A DNA stretch of 64,000 nt from Methylobacterium sp. J-076 (GTDB taxonomy: Bacteria > Pseudomonadota > Alphaproteobacteria > Rhizobiales > Beijerinckiaceae). The position numbers and the translations under genes were made by a program. Every line of letters starts with the position of its first letter. The first letter of the stretch is position 1. The notes beneath the pieces are model-generated. The model made no database searches. It had not been told where the DNA came from and saw only the letters and a program-made list of their open reading frames with translations. Below are positions 18,798-28,100 of the stretch, piece after piece. Where the stretch lies: contig NZ_JAKSXW010000129.1 of NCBI RefSeq assembly GCF_022829405.1, positions 57,337-121,336 of the forward strand, written 5' to 3'.

Positions 18798-21253
18798 TGC
18801 GGAGGCCGCCCGCGGGAGGCTTCCGACAGAGACGGCCTCCGTTTCCTGCGCCGCCGGGCCACGACCTTCCGGAGGGCGCGTGAGAGCGCCTCCACCGAGT
18901 ATGGCTTGTGGAGAAGCTCGAACCCCTTCGTGCCCTTGTCGGCGAGCACGTGGCTGTAACCGGAGGCCAACAACACCGGCAGGTCACCGTGCCGTCGGTG
19001 GATCTCGCGGGCGAGGTCGATGCCGTCCATGCCGGGCATGACCACGTCCGAGAACACCACGTCGAACCTGTCGGCGTCCTGCCCGAGCTCGGCCAGGGCC
19101 TGCTGCGCGTCCGAGGCCCACACCGTGATGTACCCCAGCTCCGCCAGGGTCTGGGTGGCGAAGGCCCCGACCGCGACGTTGTCCTCGACGACGAGCACGC
19201 GGGTGCCGTGGCCGTCGATCAGCGGCTCGGGCTCCGCCATGTCCGCGACCCGCGCCTCGCCGTCCACCCTCGGCAGGTACAAGGTGAAGGTCGTGCCGTG
19301 GCCGACCTCGCTCGCGACGAACACCTCGCCACCGGTTTGTTTCACGAAGCCGAACACCTGCGATAGCCCCAGTCCCGTGCCCTGGCCCACCGCTTTGGTG
19401 GTGAAGAACGGCTCGAAGATCTGGTCCAGGCGCCCGGCCGGGATGCCTGTCCCGGTGTCGGAGACGGAGACGGCGACGAACCGGCCCGGCACCGGGGGAT
19501 CCAACCCGGCGGCCGGCATCGCGTCGGCCGACCGGATGCGGATGACGAGACGGCCCTCCCCGTCCATCGCGTCGCGTGCGTTGACCGCCATGTTCACCAG
19601 CGCCGTGTCGAACTGGCTCGGGTCGGCGTCGGCGAAGCACGGCTCGCCGGGAAGCTCCGTGGAGATCGTGATGCGCGCGCCCATCAGCGTCCCCAACATC
19701 TCGGCGATGGCCTTGACGCTCTGGCCGACGTCGAACACCTCCGGCTTGAGCGCTTGGCGACGGGCAAAGGCGAGGAGCTGCCCCGTGAGCTTCGCGGCCC
19801 GGGCGACGGTGTCCGAAATCGCCCCGATGTATCGCGCGCGGCGCTCCTCGGGGAGATTCGGCCGCTTCAGCAGGTCCGTGGACGACTTGATCACGGTCAG
19901 CAGGTTGTTGAAGTCGTGCGCGACGCCCCCGGTGAGTTGGCCGACGGCCTCCATCTTCTGGGACTGCCGGAGGTGTTCCTGCGTCTTGGCCAGCATGGAT
20001 TGCTCGCGCAGCCGCTCGGTGACGTCCGTCACGAACTGGTAGCAGCCGATGCGCTCGCCGTTCGTGTCTCGCAACGTGCGGAAGCTGACCTCGTAGCACG
20101 GGCGCTCGCGGTTCGGGTCGCCGAAGTCCTGGACGAAGGTGATCTCTTCCCCGGCGAGGCCGCGCGCCCAGCCGCGCCTGACCTGGTCGAGGTGCTCCGG
20201 CTGATCGGCCAGCAGCGCCAGCATGTTGTCGCCGACCTTCGGCCGGATGCCGTAGACGCGCTCGAACTCGTCGGCGTTGGCCCTGTTGAGGGCGAGGATG
20301 CCGTAATCCGGATCGCAGGCCATCATCATGACGTCGGTGCTCTCGACGATGCCCGCGAGCAGGTTGCGCTCCGCCGTCCTGGAGACGAGTTCGGCCTCCC
20401 GCTGCTTTTCGAGCGTGATGTCGCGCCCCGTGCAGTAGACGAGGCCGCCCTCCGGCACGCCGATCCACGAGATCCAGCGATAGGATCCGTCCTTGCACCG
20501 GTAGCGGTTCGCCTCCCTGGCGAGCCGCTGTTCCCGCATGACCTCCCGGAAATTGGTTCGGGTGCGTTCGAGGTCGTCGGGATGCAGGAGATCCCAGATC
20601 GGCGTACGGGTCACCTCGGCCTCCGACCACCCGAGCAGGGTGTCCCAAGCCGGGTTCGAGGTCTCGAAGTATCCGCGCTCGTTCAGCGCCCCCATGAGGT
20701 CGGGAGAGAGGGCCCAGGTCCGGCCCCGGGCCTGCGTGCGCTCGATGACCCGGCGTTCGAGGTCGGCGTTCACGGCGCGCAGGTCGGCCTCGGCCTGCCT
20801 GAGTTCGGTGACATCGTGGAAGACGCCGACCATCCGGAGGTGGCCGCCGTCCTGCACCGGCTTGTTGGAGCTGCGGATCGTCCGGGTCGTGCCGTCCGGG
20901 CGCGTGACCCGATAGTCGGCCACGACCTCGGCACCATTCGCACGGGCCGCCTCGGTCAACGCGTAGGCCCGCTCCACGTCGATCTTCTCCAGCCGTGCGA
21001 ACACCTCGTCCTGATGGACCGGCCCGGCCGGGGCGAGCCCGAAGATCTCGCGGCTCCGGGCGTCCATCTCGACTGCGCCGGTGACGGTGTCCCACTCGAA
21101 GATGCCGAGCCTTGCGATGTCGACGGCAAGGGATAGCCGCGCCTGGCTCGCCCGGGTTGCCGCCTGGGCGCTCTCGATGCGCGCGTGCGCGGGCTGGTGG
21201 GATGCGTCGCCGTCGACGTCCCGCGCGCCATCGGCTTCGTGTCCGTGTGCCAT
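18794..21253 (-). CDS. PAS-rich hybrid histidine kinase with C-terminal receiver
   Basis: Probably cytoplasmic sensor kinase of 819 residues with no clear membrane segment. Three PAS-like domains come first (about residues 35-155, 175-290 and 300-415; the second is preceded by a coiled-coil RVIERTQARG stretch). Next is a HisKA domain with phosphoacceptor histidine near residue 445 (GGVAHDFNNLLT), a HATPase domain (NMAVNARDAM N-box, TGTGLGLSQVFGF G-box) and a receiver with phosphoacceptor aspartate near 736 (FSDVVMPGMDGIDLA). From HisKA onward it is strikingly similar to the kinase of the stressosome operon at 45.2 kb. It lies four bases behind a ParD-like gene, suggesting co-transcription. 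The very basic C-terminus (ARRRRKRRP) ends at a stop that borders an IS-like end. Confidence 0.93.
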   Translation of the reverse strand: MAHGHEADGARDVDGDASHQPAHARIESAQAATRASQARLSLAVDIARLGIFEWDTVTGAVEMDARSREIFGLAPAGPVHQDEVFARLEKIDVERAYALTEAARANGAEVVADYRVTRPDGTTRTIRSSNKPVQDGGHLRMVGVFHDVTELRQAEADLRAVNADLERRVIERTQARGRTWALSPDLMGALNERGYFETSNPAWDTLLGWSEAEVTRTPIWDLLHPDDLERTRTNFREVMREQRLAREANRYRCKDGSYRWISWIGVPEGGLVYCTGRDITLEKQREAELVSRTAERNLLAGIVESTDVMMMACDPDYGILALNRANADEFERVYGIRPKVGDNMLALLADQPEHLDQVRRGWARGLAGEEITFVQDFGDPNRERPCYEVSFRTLRDTNGERIGCYQFVTDVTERLREQSMLAKTQEHLRQSQKMEAVGQLTGGVAHDFNNLLTVIKSSTDLLKRPNLPEERRARYIGAISDTVARAAKLTGQLLAFARRQALKPEVFDVGQSVKAIAEMLGTLMGARITISTELPGEPCFADADPSQFDTALVNMAVNARDAMDGEGRLVIRIRSADAMPAAGLDPPVPGRFVAVSVSDTGTGIPAGRLDQIFEPFFTTKAVGQGTGLGLSQVFGFVKQTGGEVFVASEVGHGTTFTLYLPRVDGEARVADMAEPEPLIDGHGTRVLVVEDNVAVGAFATQTLAELGYITVWASDAQQALAELGQDADRFDVVFSDVVMPGMDGIDLAREIHRRHGDLPVLLASGYSHVLADKGTKGFELLHKPYSVEALSRALRKVVARRRRKRRPSLSEASRGRPPH

Positions 21254-21257
21254 GCGA

Positions 21258-21452
21258 TCAGCGGATCTTGCGCCCTACGGCGAGGCGCGCCTGTTCCTTC
21301 AGCACGAAGTCCGGTTCGCTCCGTTCGAGCATTCTCAGGGCGGCCCGGACGACCTCGCTGACGCTGCCGTATTGCCCGGAATGGACGCGCTCGCCCAGAA
21401 ACGCGTGCTGCTCAGGTGTCACCGAGATGGTGATGGTTTTTCGTCCGGCCAT
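21258..21452 (-). CDS. ParD-like ribbon-helix-helix antitoxin without a toxin
   Basis: Small DNA-binding protein of 64 residues with the ParD/CopG pattern: an N-terminal strand (KTITISVTPEQ, residues 5-15) and an SVSEVVRAALRMLE helix pair. The C-terminal toxin-binding arm expected of ParD is short (about residues 46-64). No ParE-like toxin is encoded on either side. Instead the stop codon lies four bases before the start of the PAS-rich hybrid kinase on the same strand. It could be an orphan antitoxin or a RHH regulator recruited as an autorepressor for the kinase. Family assignment is good; antitoxin activity is inferred. Confidence 0.8.
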   Translation of the reverse strand: MAGRKTITISVTPEQHAFLGERVHSGQYGSVSEVVRAALRMLERSEPDFVLKEQARLAVGRKIR

Positions 21453-21599
21453 GTCCGACGACTACCAGACTATGACATCTGCTTACAGCATGGTTTCCCC
21501 GCATCCCGACCGGCGCGCGCATCCTCGATCCGGGGGAACGCGGCGCTCCTGAACCGGCCGCCCTGCCCGGGCGGGGCTCGCGGGCGCCCGCTCGAACAC

Positions 21600-21815
21600 C
21601 CGAGGCCCGCCCGCCCGGATACCCGGACGCGAGGCGCACCGCCCAGGCCTGCGTGCGGCTCGCCCTCGAACGCCTCGTCCGGGGCAGCGACTGGCCGCAC
21701 GCCACCGAGACGCATGGGCCCGAGGACGCGATGCTGTTCGAGTGGGCCGGCGGCGAAGGCGGTGCGGGACGGGATCCCCATCGACAACCCGCCCACGCCC
21801 TACGGCTTCGCCTGA
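21600..21815 (+). pseudogene. possible frameshifted small gene
   Basis: A plus-strand frame reads ARRTAQACVRLALERLV and then PEDAMLFEWAGG. After a one-base shift near 21760 it continues KAVRDGIPIDNPPTPYGFA to a stop at 21813-21815. The joined reading looks protein-like, but I do not recognise a family, and the start is lost. It fills most of the 443-base gap between the ParD-like gene and the alpha/beta hydrolase, which otherwise holds nothing. Confidence 0.28.
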
Positions 21816-21895
21816 TGGGAGAACGGCCGATGCGGAGTCCGGCCACGCCGTCCCGCCGCCCGGTCGCCGCCTGACGGGGGCGCAGGCCCCCTCCG

Positions 21896-23860
21896 TCAGG
21901 GAGCGGATGCGGGACGGGCGGCGGCGACCAACTGGTCTCCATCCTCCGGCAACAGCAACCGCTCCGCCACGAGGCGGTCGACGGCCAGCGAGACCGCCGC
22001 GACATGATCCGCCTGGGCGGGGTAGCGCTCCGCGAGTGAGGGGCGTGGATCGCCCCTGGCTTCGCGGTCGGCCTTCGTCGCGGCGAAGGGGATCAGGCTG
22101 CCCTCCCGGTCGCACAGCTCGCCCGCCGGGAAAGGGTCGGCATAGAGGTTCCAACCGGTGCGTGTGGCGCTGGGCGCCGCGACGTCCGGCAGGCGGATGC
22201 CGGCGAGATCGTTCCCATCCGCGTCCACCTTCGGGACCAGCGGCCGGTACTGCCTGCCGCCCTCGGGATGGGGATCGACGTAGGTCGCGAACCGGGCGAT
22301 CGCGTTGGGAGCGGGCGCCGCGGCGATCCCCGGGATGTAGGGGAAGCCGGTATCGACGGCCTCGACGAGGGTGCCGTCGGCGAGACGGGGCACCCGGCTG
22401 TCCGGCGGGGCGCGTCCGTCCCTCACCCAATCTTCCAGGGCGACGAGGAGCGCGCGCAGGGCCGGCCCCGGATTGAGGGTGTTGCGCCGGTAGGCACACG
22501 GCCCCTTGTCGGACGACAGCCCCGCACGCCCGTAATGGAAGCCGCTCGCGATCAGGAAGGCGCGCGCCGTGTCCGGCAGGGCGACGTCGTGTCGGCCGAG
22601 CGGATCGGTGGTCAGCAGCGACGCGCCCTTCTGCCAGTATTCCGTGCTCGTGTTGGTCTCGATCAGCAGCGGATCGAAGCCGTCGCCGCGCAGGAGGGCG
22701 CCGCTCTCGCCGGTGACCGGGTCGTGCTGCGCCGCCGCCGAGAAGGGGAAGGCATTCTCCGGGTAGAGGTGATCCTCATGCTGCGTGTTGGTGCGGGAGG
22801 GCTGCCCGAAGCGCGCGTTGAGGAACACGCCGCCGACCCCGGCGATGTGGGACAGCACACCGTCGAACACGCGACGGCCCGCCTCGTCGCGGTTGAAACC
22901 CTGATGGATGAAGTCCCGCAGGAAGCGTCCGCTCTGCGAGATGCCCAGGGCGACCGCGTGCCGGATGGCGCCGCCCGCTGGGTTGGCGCCGCCCGCGGAT
23001 TCGCCCCGCAGATACGCCACCACATCCCGTGTCGCGGCGAAGCCGATGCCGAGCACCTTCGGGCCGGTGGCCCGGTAGGTGAACATGTACAGGGAGCCGG
23101 GCTCGGGTTTCGCGCCGGCCGGCAGCAGCCGGAGCTGCTTGGGGCCGGCGAAGGCCCACGCCTCCCGCGGCACGGCCCGCGGGGGATCCGCCTCCCGCCG
23201 GCGTAGGGTGAGGTTCGCCCCCGCCTGATCGAGGCTCGCGCTGTTGAAAGTCAGGTAGAACGGCGCCTCGGTCGGTCCCCGGGTGCCGCTGACGAGCTCG
23301 TCGCGGACCGTCTCGACGATGGGCGTGCCATCCCGGGTGGCGACCGGGACGTCGATCGCCATGCCGCCCTGCTGGCGCAGGGCGTCGGCCTCCCAGCCCG
23401 ACCAGACGATCGTGTCGCCCCGCCGGAGGACGAGGCCGGTGCCGGCGTCGGCTGCGGCCTTCGGGTCGTTCACGGCCTGGGCCGCCTGGGCGGGGGCGTC
23501 GAGGACCCAGTTGAAGAGGAACTTGCGGCCCCGGTTGAGAGCCTCGTAGAGGAGGATTCCGCTCCCGCGGGACGGGTCTTTGGGCCGCAGCATGAACAGG
23601 TCGGTGCGATACTCGACCAGCCCCCGGGCGTTGCGCGGCGCCAGCGCGATGTCGGCGATACCGCTGTTGGAGGGATCGGCGGGGTCGAGTTCGCCGCTCG
23701 CAGTCCCGATGACCCGCTCGTAAGGGCCGGCATCTCCCCAATCGATCCCATCCGCGAAGGCTTCGACCTTCTGGATCTGGAGGGACGTGACCCGCGACTG
23801 CGCGGTCGTCGCCACGAGGCTGCAGCCCAATGCGCCGAGGATCGCCCAGGTCACCCGCAT
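21896..23860 (-). CDS. exported alpha/beta hydrolase-domain protein (Abhydrolase_10-like)
   Basis: Protein of 654 residues with a Sec signal at residues 1-22 (WAILGALGCSLVATTAQSR). The mature part matches the large 'alpha/beta hydrolase domain' family: an N-terminal beta region with DWGDAGPYERVIGTASGELDP, an ALNRGRK motif, then the nucleophile elbow GISQSGRFL near residue 310, with D and H partners expected further on (the HYGRAG and DPHPEGG segments are candidates). Family members are typically secreted and of unknown substrate; some sit in aromatic or terpenoid degradation loci. It is transcribed alone, downstream of the CDI operon and in the same direction. Function beyond serine hydrolase is not assigned. 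Confidence 0.82.
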   Translation of the reverse strand: MRVTWAILGALGCSLVATTAQSRVTSLQIQKVEAFADGIDWGDAGPYERVIGTASGELDPADPSNSGIADIALAPRNARGLVEYRTDLFMLRPKDPSRGSGILLYEALNRGRKFLFNWVLDAPAQAAQAVNDPKAAADAGTGLVLRRGDTIVWSGWEADALRQQGGMAIDVPVATRDGTPIVETVRDELVSGTRGPTEAPFYLTFNSASLDQAGANLTLRRREADPPRAVPREAWAFAGPKQLRLLPAGAKPEPGSLYMFTYRATGPKVLGIGFAATRDVVAYLRGESAGGANPAGGAIRHAVALGISQSGRFLRDFIHQGFNRDEAGRRVFDGVLSHIAGVGGVFLNARFGQPSRTNTQHEDHLYPENAFPFSAAAQHDPVTGESGALLRGDGFDPLLIETNTSTEYWQKGASLLTTDPLGRHDVALPDTARAFLIASGFHYGRAGLSSDKGPCAYRRNTLNPGPALRALLVALEDWVRDGRAPPDSRVPRLADGTLVEAVDTGFPYIPGIAAAPAPNAIARFATYVDPHPEGGRQYRPLVPKVDADGNDLAGIRLPDVAAPSATRTGWNLYADPFPAGELCDREGSLIPFAATKADREARGDPRPSLAERYPAQADHVAAVSLAVDRLVAERLLLPEDGDQLVAAARPASAP

Positions 23861-23991
23861 GATCGCTCCCGCCCTTAATCTCGCCGCGTCTCGCGGGCGA
23901 CCACATACAGTAGCGGCCGGTCAATCGACGGCGATGGCGCCCCTGCAGCTTGGCGGCCGAGACGATCTGTCAGGCTGGGAGCCGCCCCGGC

Positions 23992-24443
23992 CTACCGGAT
24001 CAGCCCGCAGCCCAGCGGGCAGAGATCGCTGAAGGCGGGGATGACGATGTCGCCGCCGGAGATCGTCCCCCCGGTGGTCTGTGTGTAGCGGGCGAGGTCG
24101 CCCGGGGGTAGGAGGAGGACGGGCACGAGGGCGCGCTGCCCCTCGACGACGCGGGCCTCGTACCAGAGCATCGGCGCGGCGACGGCGGCCTTCTGGGTGT
24201 CGGTGAGGGTGTCGCCGAGATGGATCTCGGGATGGGCCTTCAGGTAGTCGACGGTGCCCTGGTAGAGGGCCTCGCGCTGCCGCTCGGGGTCGGTGTAGGA
24301 GGGATCGATGAGCCCCCGGCCGATCCTGCCGACGAGGGCCGTGCGGATCAGGCCCTGCTCGACGGTCGGGTCGGCGAAGACGGTGAGGCCCTGGCGCGCG
24401 CGGGCGTCGCCGACCTGATCCAGGATCCAGGTCGACGGAATCG
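23992..24443 (-). pseudogene. detached internal fragment of the CdiA/FhaB-like gene
   Basis: On the minus strand this reads WILDQVGDARARQGLTVFAD and on to TTGGTISGGDIVI, then a different tail (PAFSDLCPLGCGLIR) and a stop at 23992-23994. The same block lies inside the giant TpsA at about 28844-29240. The 3' part (24041 to about 24290) is nearly base-for-base identical to 28844-29093, whereas the 5' part has diverged at many residues. No ATG, GTG or TTG start is present after the preceding in-frame stop, so it is probably not translated by itself. It begins within ten bases of the immunity-gene stop, the usual position of displaced cdiA fragments in CDI loci. Confidence 0.8.
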
Positions 24444-24451
24444 TAAGTCAC

Positions 24452-25192
24452 CTACCATATGCTTCCCGTTTCTTCGTACCGCCTCTTCAATTCCGGGAGA
24501 TCTTCTCTAAGTCTTTGCAACATATCCTCATATTTATAGGCAAAAGGATTGAACTTATCGCTCTCATAGAAATCGATAAAATCGAAATCGCCCAAGCTCA
24601 TGCGCACGAGACACATAACTATACCGGCGCTTCTGTGATATTCAGTGTAAGGAACGCCAATGTAATTCGGCATCGGGATATCGAGAGGCGGCGGATCATA
24701 TTTCGGCGGCATATTTTCAAGAAAATTGCGCTCAGAGCTGAAATCGTACAATTTATGAAGTATCCTGACCCCATCATCGACCATAGATTCGAGCAGTTCC
24801 GGGACATCTTGAATGAGCGTGTAATTTTTCAAGTACATTTCATTCTCTAATGCATACGCTGGAATTTTTCGATCTATATGGGTAAGTCCAACTTTGTTTT
24901 TAGGAAATTTAATGAGTTCATATTTTATCTTTTCGTAATTTAAAATAGATGTGCAGTCTCCCATTCCTGTATATTTTGCGGTAAGTTTCCCTAATTTCCT
25001 GAAACACACCCATATGCTCGGGTCCATATCTGCAACGCCGTATTTGAACGTGAATCCTGCACAGATCTGAGTTCGAGCGAATTTGGCAATCCTGACAGTG
25101 AAAAGATTATTTGAGAAAGTCACGCCATCAAATCTATTCGCTACTTCTTTGCAAATATCAAATAATTCTTGCTTATAGATTGGCGCTATCAT
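24452..25192 (-). CDS. AT-rich immunity protein candidate for the CdiA toxin
   Basis: Protein of 246 residues, rich in K, I, Y and F and far more AT-rich than its neighbours. I recognise no named family; it contains MPPKYDPPPLDIPMPNY and a charged C-terminal helix. Its ATG overlaps the toxin gene's TAA by one base (TAATG), and AGGGAG lies six bases upstream inside the toxin gene, so the proteins are made together. In contact-dependent inhibition loci the gene directly after the CdiA toxin domain encodes the cytoplasmic immunity protein that blocks the toxin. I infer that role from position, coupling and base composition, not from sequence. Ten residues of extra open frame upstream are unlikely to be used. 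Confidence 0.72.
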   Translation of the reverse strand: MIAPIYKQELFDICKEVANRFDGVTFSNNLFTVRIAKFARTQICAGFTFKYGVADMDPSIWVCFRKLGKLTAKYTGMGDCTSILNYEKIKYELIKFPKNKVGLTHIDRKIPAYALENEMYLKNYTLIQDVPELLESMVDDGVRILHKLYDFSSERNFLENMPPKYDPPPLDIPMPNYIGVPYTEYHRSAGIVMCLVRMSLGDFDFIDFYESDKFNPFAYKYEDMLQRLREDLPELKRRYEETGSIW

Positions 25193-28100
25193 TAATTTCT
25201 CCCTTTTATTCTGATTACCCAAGCTGGCATAGTGGGGAATTGGCGTATTATATCTGCCTCACGTGCTCTTCCACCCACGCCAGTTGCCGTCCCTTGTGCG
25301 ATCTCCGGTAGCACGCCGGCCTGATTATCCGTCAGGCGGCCATTCCCACTTTTGACCTCGATCACCGCCCTCCCTTTTGAGTCGGTAGGAATCATCGTCA
25401 CGGGGGTGCCATCTTCATTGACGACAGGCTTCCCGTTCAGATCCTCGAGCACGCTGCCGGGCGGGATCTCGGCCGTCTTCCCGTCGGGCACCTCGATGAC
25501 GCAGTCCGGCCGGCACCGTGTGCCGTCCGAGCCGACGACCGTCACTTGTCCAGTCACCTTCGCGCCCTGTGCTCGAAGGCCGTCGTTTACTTCTTTTTCC
25601 GCATTCTTCCCGGTTTCGTTGTTCTCCTGAATATCGGCATTCAAGACACCGGCATTGCCGGCCGTCACGGCGATACCGAGGGCCTTCCCGCCTTGTTGCG
25701 CGATCTCATAGGCTTGGTCGGCGTCAAGCGGAGTGGCGATCCCGCTGGCGCTGATCACCCGCCCGCCCGTCAGGACGGTGTCACCGGATGGGGTCGTGCT
25801 GAATAGGACTTGCTTGACCGTGCCGTCTGACGAGGTCAGCGTCATCATACGCTGGGTTTCGTCGGCCTTGCCGCTCCAGCTGACCTTCGTGCCGTCGTCC
25901 GTGGCGCCAGCCTTATCGGTATCGAGACTGCTGTTGTCCGGTGTGATGAGCTGGACAACGACGTTGGCGAGGGGGATTGCCCGGCTCGCCGCGCCTGCAA
26001 CACCGGCAACCCAGCCCGTGGTCGTCGGGGCGAGGCCGCCTACGGCACCGGATGTCAAACTGGTGTATTGCGCATTGTCGAGAAGCGCCCGAAGAGCTGT
26101 CTGCTTTGCCGCATCTGCTTGATCGGCTGGAATATCCCCCTTGGCCACCAGGGCATCGACCATCGCATCGATTGCACCCTCGGGGGTCCGCCCCGCCAAG
26201 CCGACCTGCTTGGCGACTTCCTTCACCCTCGCCTGCACCTGCGCCGGCAGGTCCTTGAACCCCTCCCGCGCCGCCCGCCCGATCTGCGCGACCCCCGCCC
26301 GGATGCCCTGGAACCCGCCCGCCGCCTCGCCCAGCGCCGAACTCGACCCGTAGAAGCTCACCCCCGAGCGCGTGTCCCGCGTCACGGCCTGCGCCCGGCC
26401 CACGTCCCGGTTGATCGCCGCCACGTCCTGGCCCTGGTGATCGGGATCGCGGAGCGTGATCGTCCCCGCCCCGATCGTCCCTCGGCTCACCCCTTCCCGG
26501 TCCGCGTTCGCGATGCGGCCCGAGATCGACGCCCCCACCGGGCGACCGTCCGGCGTCGTCGCGGGCGGGCCCTGGCTGCCGTTGGCCGTCTGATCCGACC
26601 CGCCCCCTGCCGTGACGGTGGCCCCCAGCGTCAGGGCGAGCGACCGGCCGCGGTCGTGGTCGGACAGGTCCGTGACCGACAGCGTGCCGGTGTCCAGGCT
26701 GAGGTGGCCCGTCCCCGAGGCGATCACCGCCCCGTCCACCCCCGTGTGGCCGCCCACGCTCACGCTCAGACGGTCGCCGGCCAGGAGCGCCGTCTGCTCC
26801 CCGACCCAGGCCCGGTCCGTCGTGCTCCGGCCCCCGCCCAGCGACAGCGAGCCCGAACTCGGACTTGTGCCCACGCCCAGAGTGATCCCGCCCGAGAGAT
26901 GCCGTGACGTGCTCCCGCCCTGGGTCGTGTCCTGGCGCGAGGCCACCGTGAGGTCGCCCCCCACCGCCACCGCGATCTCCGGTGCACGCACCACGGCCCC
27001 CGCCACGGTGGTGTCCCGGCCGGACGTCAGGCTCAGCCCCGTCCCCGCCGTCAGATGCGCGTTCAGGTTCGTGGACCCCGCCTCCTGGCCCTGCGAGCGC
27101 GACAGCGCCGCGTCGGCCGTGATCCCCGCGCTCGCCCCGTCGAGGCCCAGGCTCGCCCCCAGCCCGAGACCCGCCTTCCATGCACTCGCCGACTGCGCCG
27201 AGGCGGTGCGCGAGACCGCGCTCTCGACGGTCAGGTCCCGCCCGGCCGCGAGGTCCATCCGGCCCCCCGCCTGTCCTTGCGTGCCCTGCAGGCGCAGGTC
27301 CCGGCCGGCGGTGAGGCTCACGTCCCCCGCCGCGCTCAGCGTCGTCGGGCGCTGCGCCTCGCTCGCGCTCTCGCTGCGGCTCTGGCTGTGCGCGGCCCCG
27401 AGCGTCAGGCTGGCGCTCAGGCTCGGGTGGCTCAGCGCCAGCGCCCCGTCGATCGCCTGCATCGCCCCCGAGGCCACGCCCACCGCCCGGTAGCCGGCCC
27501 CGCCCTGGCCGGAGGTGGCGGTGTCCACGGCGCCGCGCAGCTGGTCCAGGGCGCCGGTGATGTTTTGTCCGATCGCCAGGGTCAGGCCGATTGCGGTGCG
27601 GCTGCGGCTCGCCCAGGCGTGGCTCGTCTCGCGCGCGGCCAGCAGGGCGAGGTCGCGCCCGGCCGAGACCGTGAGGTCGGCCCCCGAGGCGAGGTCGGCG
27701 CCGGTGAGGGTGGCGTCGCGGCCCGCCGCGAGGACGACCCCCGCCCCGCCGAGGATGGAGGAAGGCGCCGCCCCGGTGGTCTCCGCGCCGGTCCGGGTGG
27801 TGGCGGAATGGGTGCCCGCGCCGAGGGACAGGCCGCCCTCGGTGAGCGAGCCGGTCAGCCCGATGCCCGCGACGCGGCGCGCGGTGCTCGTGGCGGTGCG
27901 GGTGTCGCCGGGGGCCAGCACGAGGTCGCGCCCCGCCGTGAGGCGCGCGAGGCCGGCGGCGGAGACGGCGGAGCCAGTGACGGTGAGGTCCTGGCCGGCG
28001 GTGAGCGTGGCGTCGCGGCCGGCGGTGAGGAGGGTGGCGGCGTTCTCGACGCTCGACGCGGAGCCGGCGATGCGCTTGGAGCGCCAGAGGTCGAGCCCGC

